Source of the DNA: Strongylocentrotus droebachiensis
Lineage: Eukaryota; Echinodermata; Echinoidea; Camarodonta; Strongylocentrotidae
Direction: 5' to 3'
Length of the DNA stretch: 64,000 nucleotides
NCBI GenBank assembly: GCA_035222895.1
Contig: JAVYIG010005329.1
Coordinates: 1-64,000 of the forward strand
In this document: one piece after another, positions 63,091 through 64,000 of the stretch
Position numbering within the stretch: the first letter of the stretch is position 1
Layout of the letters: each line of letters starts with the position of its first letter
The notes under the pieces: model-generated
Databases searched by the model: none
The model's input: only the letters and a program-made list of their open reading frames with translations
Told to the model about the DNA's origin: nothing
Program-made: the position numbers and the translations under genes

Positions 63091-64000
63091 TTGTTAATAC
63101 TGTTACGATCATCAAACTCAAATTCATATGCTCGAATTCACAAAGGAGGTTTGTCAACAAACCTAGGGTTATGTGCGTCATATGACACGTTTTGATGCGT
63201 TTCAGACCAAGGTTCAGACAAAGCTCCTTAGTGAATTTGGGCCATAATCTCTGCATTCTCATCAAATAATAAACCAGAGTGTCTTAAAACTTGCAGCTCT
63301 TCTTTAGCAACTTTACAAGTTTATAGTACACCTGTAATTTGTTAATAAGCAAATACTAATCATGGCATGTCTTTGGATCATCAAGTTTAAACCTGCACCG
63401 AGATTGAATTAATGAAGATTTAAGATATTCATCAAGTAAGTTGTAGATCTGACATTATATTATTTAATTGTAGATGTGTACGTAAATTATTCTGAGGCTT
63501 TTTTTGTAGCACGTGTCCATATAAAAAAACAGCAACATTCAATTTAATCCTGTCTGTAAATTTTGAGTCTCTGAACTTAGATCACAGTGCAAATCCACAC
63601 CATTTGAGACTTCCTTAAAAAATCAGCCCCCGTCACTGGTAGGCTGATCTCAGTAATCTTTCATAAGCTGCCACATGTATATTACAGTCTTGTGTATTAA
63701 ATGATAAATTGTTTCATGAATGGTCTCTGCTATAATAAAAGGTAGATGTGTCCCAATTCATCTCATTTGCTCCTAGTACTTGTGTCTTTTATTATCAAAA
63801 GTGAATGTAAATGACTTGGAAACAATAGAGAAATGAAAAGGCACAAATGTAGATATGTTTGTCTTTCTTCCTCCATCTTCACATCTTCACATCATCATCT
63901 CCCTCCATCTTCTTTTCTATTGATGTTGATCTTTCTTTTATCTTCCTCCATCTCATCTCATCATCCATCTTTCTTTCACCTCCCTCCATCTCTTATCATT
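63091..64000. other. downstream flank, nothing assignable
   Basis: Unique-looking AT-rich DNA, ending in CATC/CTTC-rich low complexity from 63860. Confidence 0.5.
63268..63273 (+). terminator. candidate IFT46 polyadenylation signal
   Basis: AATAAA 2.1 kb past the stop; another at 63734-63739. A nearer non-canonical signal is possible. Confidence 0.2.

Overview
The window is animal nuclear DNA. It has spliced genes with small exons, GT-AG introns of 0.1-10 kb, many hairpin-type (MITE-like) elements, tRNA-derived SINEs, LINE scraps, long GA/CT tracts and ACATGT-rich microsatellite. The repeat style and the two host genes suggest a marine deuterostome, most likely a sea urchin. The organism call is an inference; the gene calls do not depend on it.

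Two complete, divergently transcribed protein genes are present. On the minus strand, 37614 down to 3617, is an Aster/GRAMD1 sterol-transfer gene. I could join 17 coding exons with consistent phases into an 811-residue frame: a Ser/Gly-rich N-terminus, a GRAM domain, an acidic linker, a VASt domain, a basic linker, one transmembrane segment and a short C-terminal tail. On the plus strand, 50024 to 61136, is IFT46, an intraflagellar-transport-B subunit, in 10 coding exons (383 residues). A 15-Asp run precedes its conserved core, and an RFX X-box-like site lies in intron 1.

The most striking non-host structure is 44572-49928. It is a 5.36-kb element with a perfect 22-bp terminal inverted repeat starting CATAGAGATA, flanked on both sides by the same 8-bp target duplication GAGTCGAC. 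It contains a decayed THAP-domain transposase. This fits a P-superfamily DNA transposon, and its right end lies only 95 bp before the IFT46 start codon. Other mobile DNA: a 1.1-kb hAT-type element with a broken BED-finger transposase (6170-7273), a LINE reverse-transcriptase fragment (8118-8600), and a giant foldback cluster at 1-2262.

Two patterns recur. First, short tandem duplications straddle exon/intron boundaries of at least five GRAMD1 exons and are matched by a decayed copy of IFT46 exon 2. Second, at least eight hairpin elements with different interiors share the terminus GGGGNGTTTCACAAAG and mostly sit between repeated CCWGG target sites. The rest is intron and intergenic sequence with older repeats. 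No RNA gene, CRISPR array or bacterial-type feature was found.
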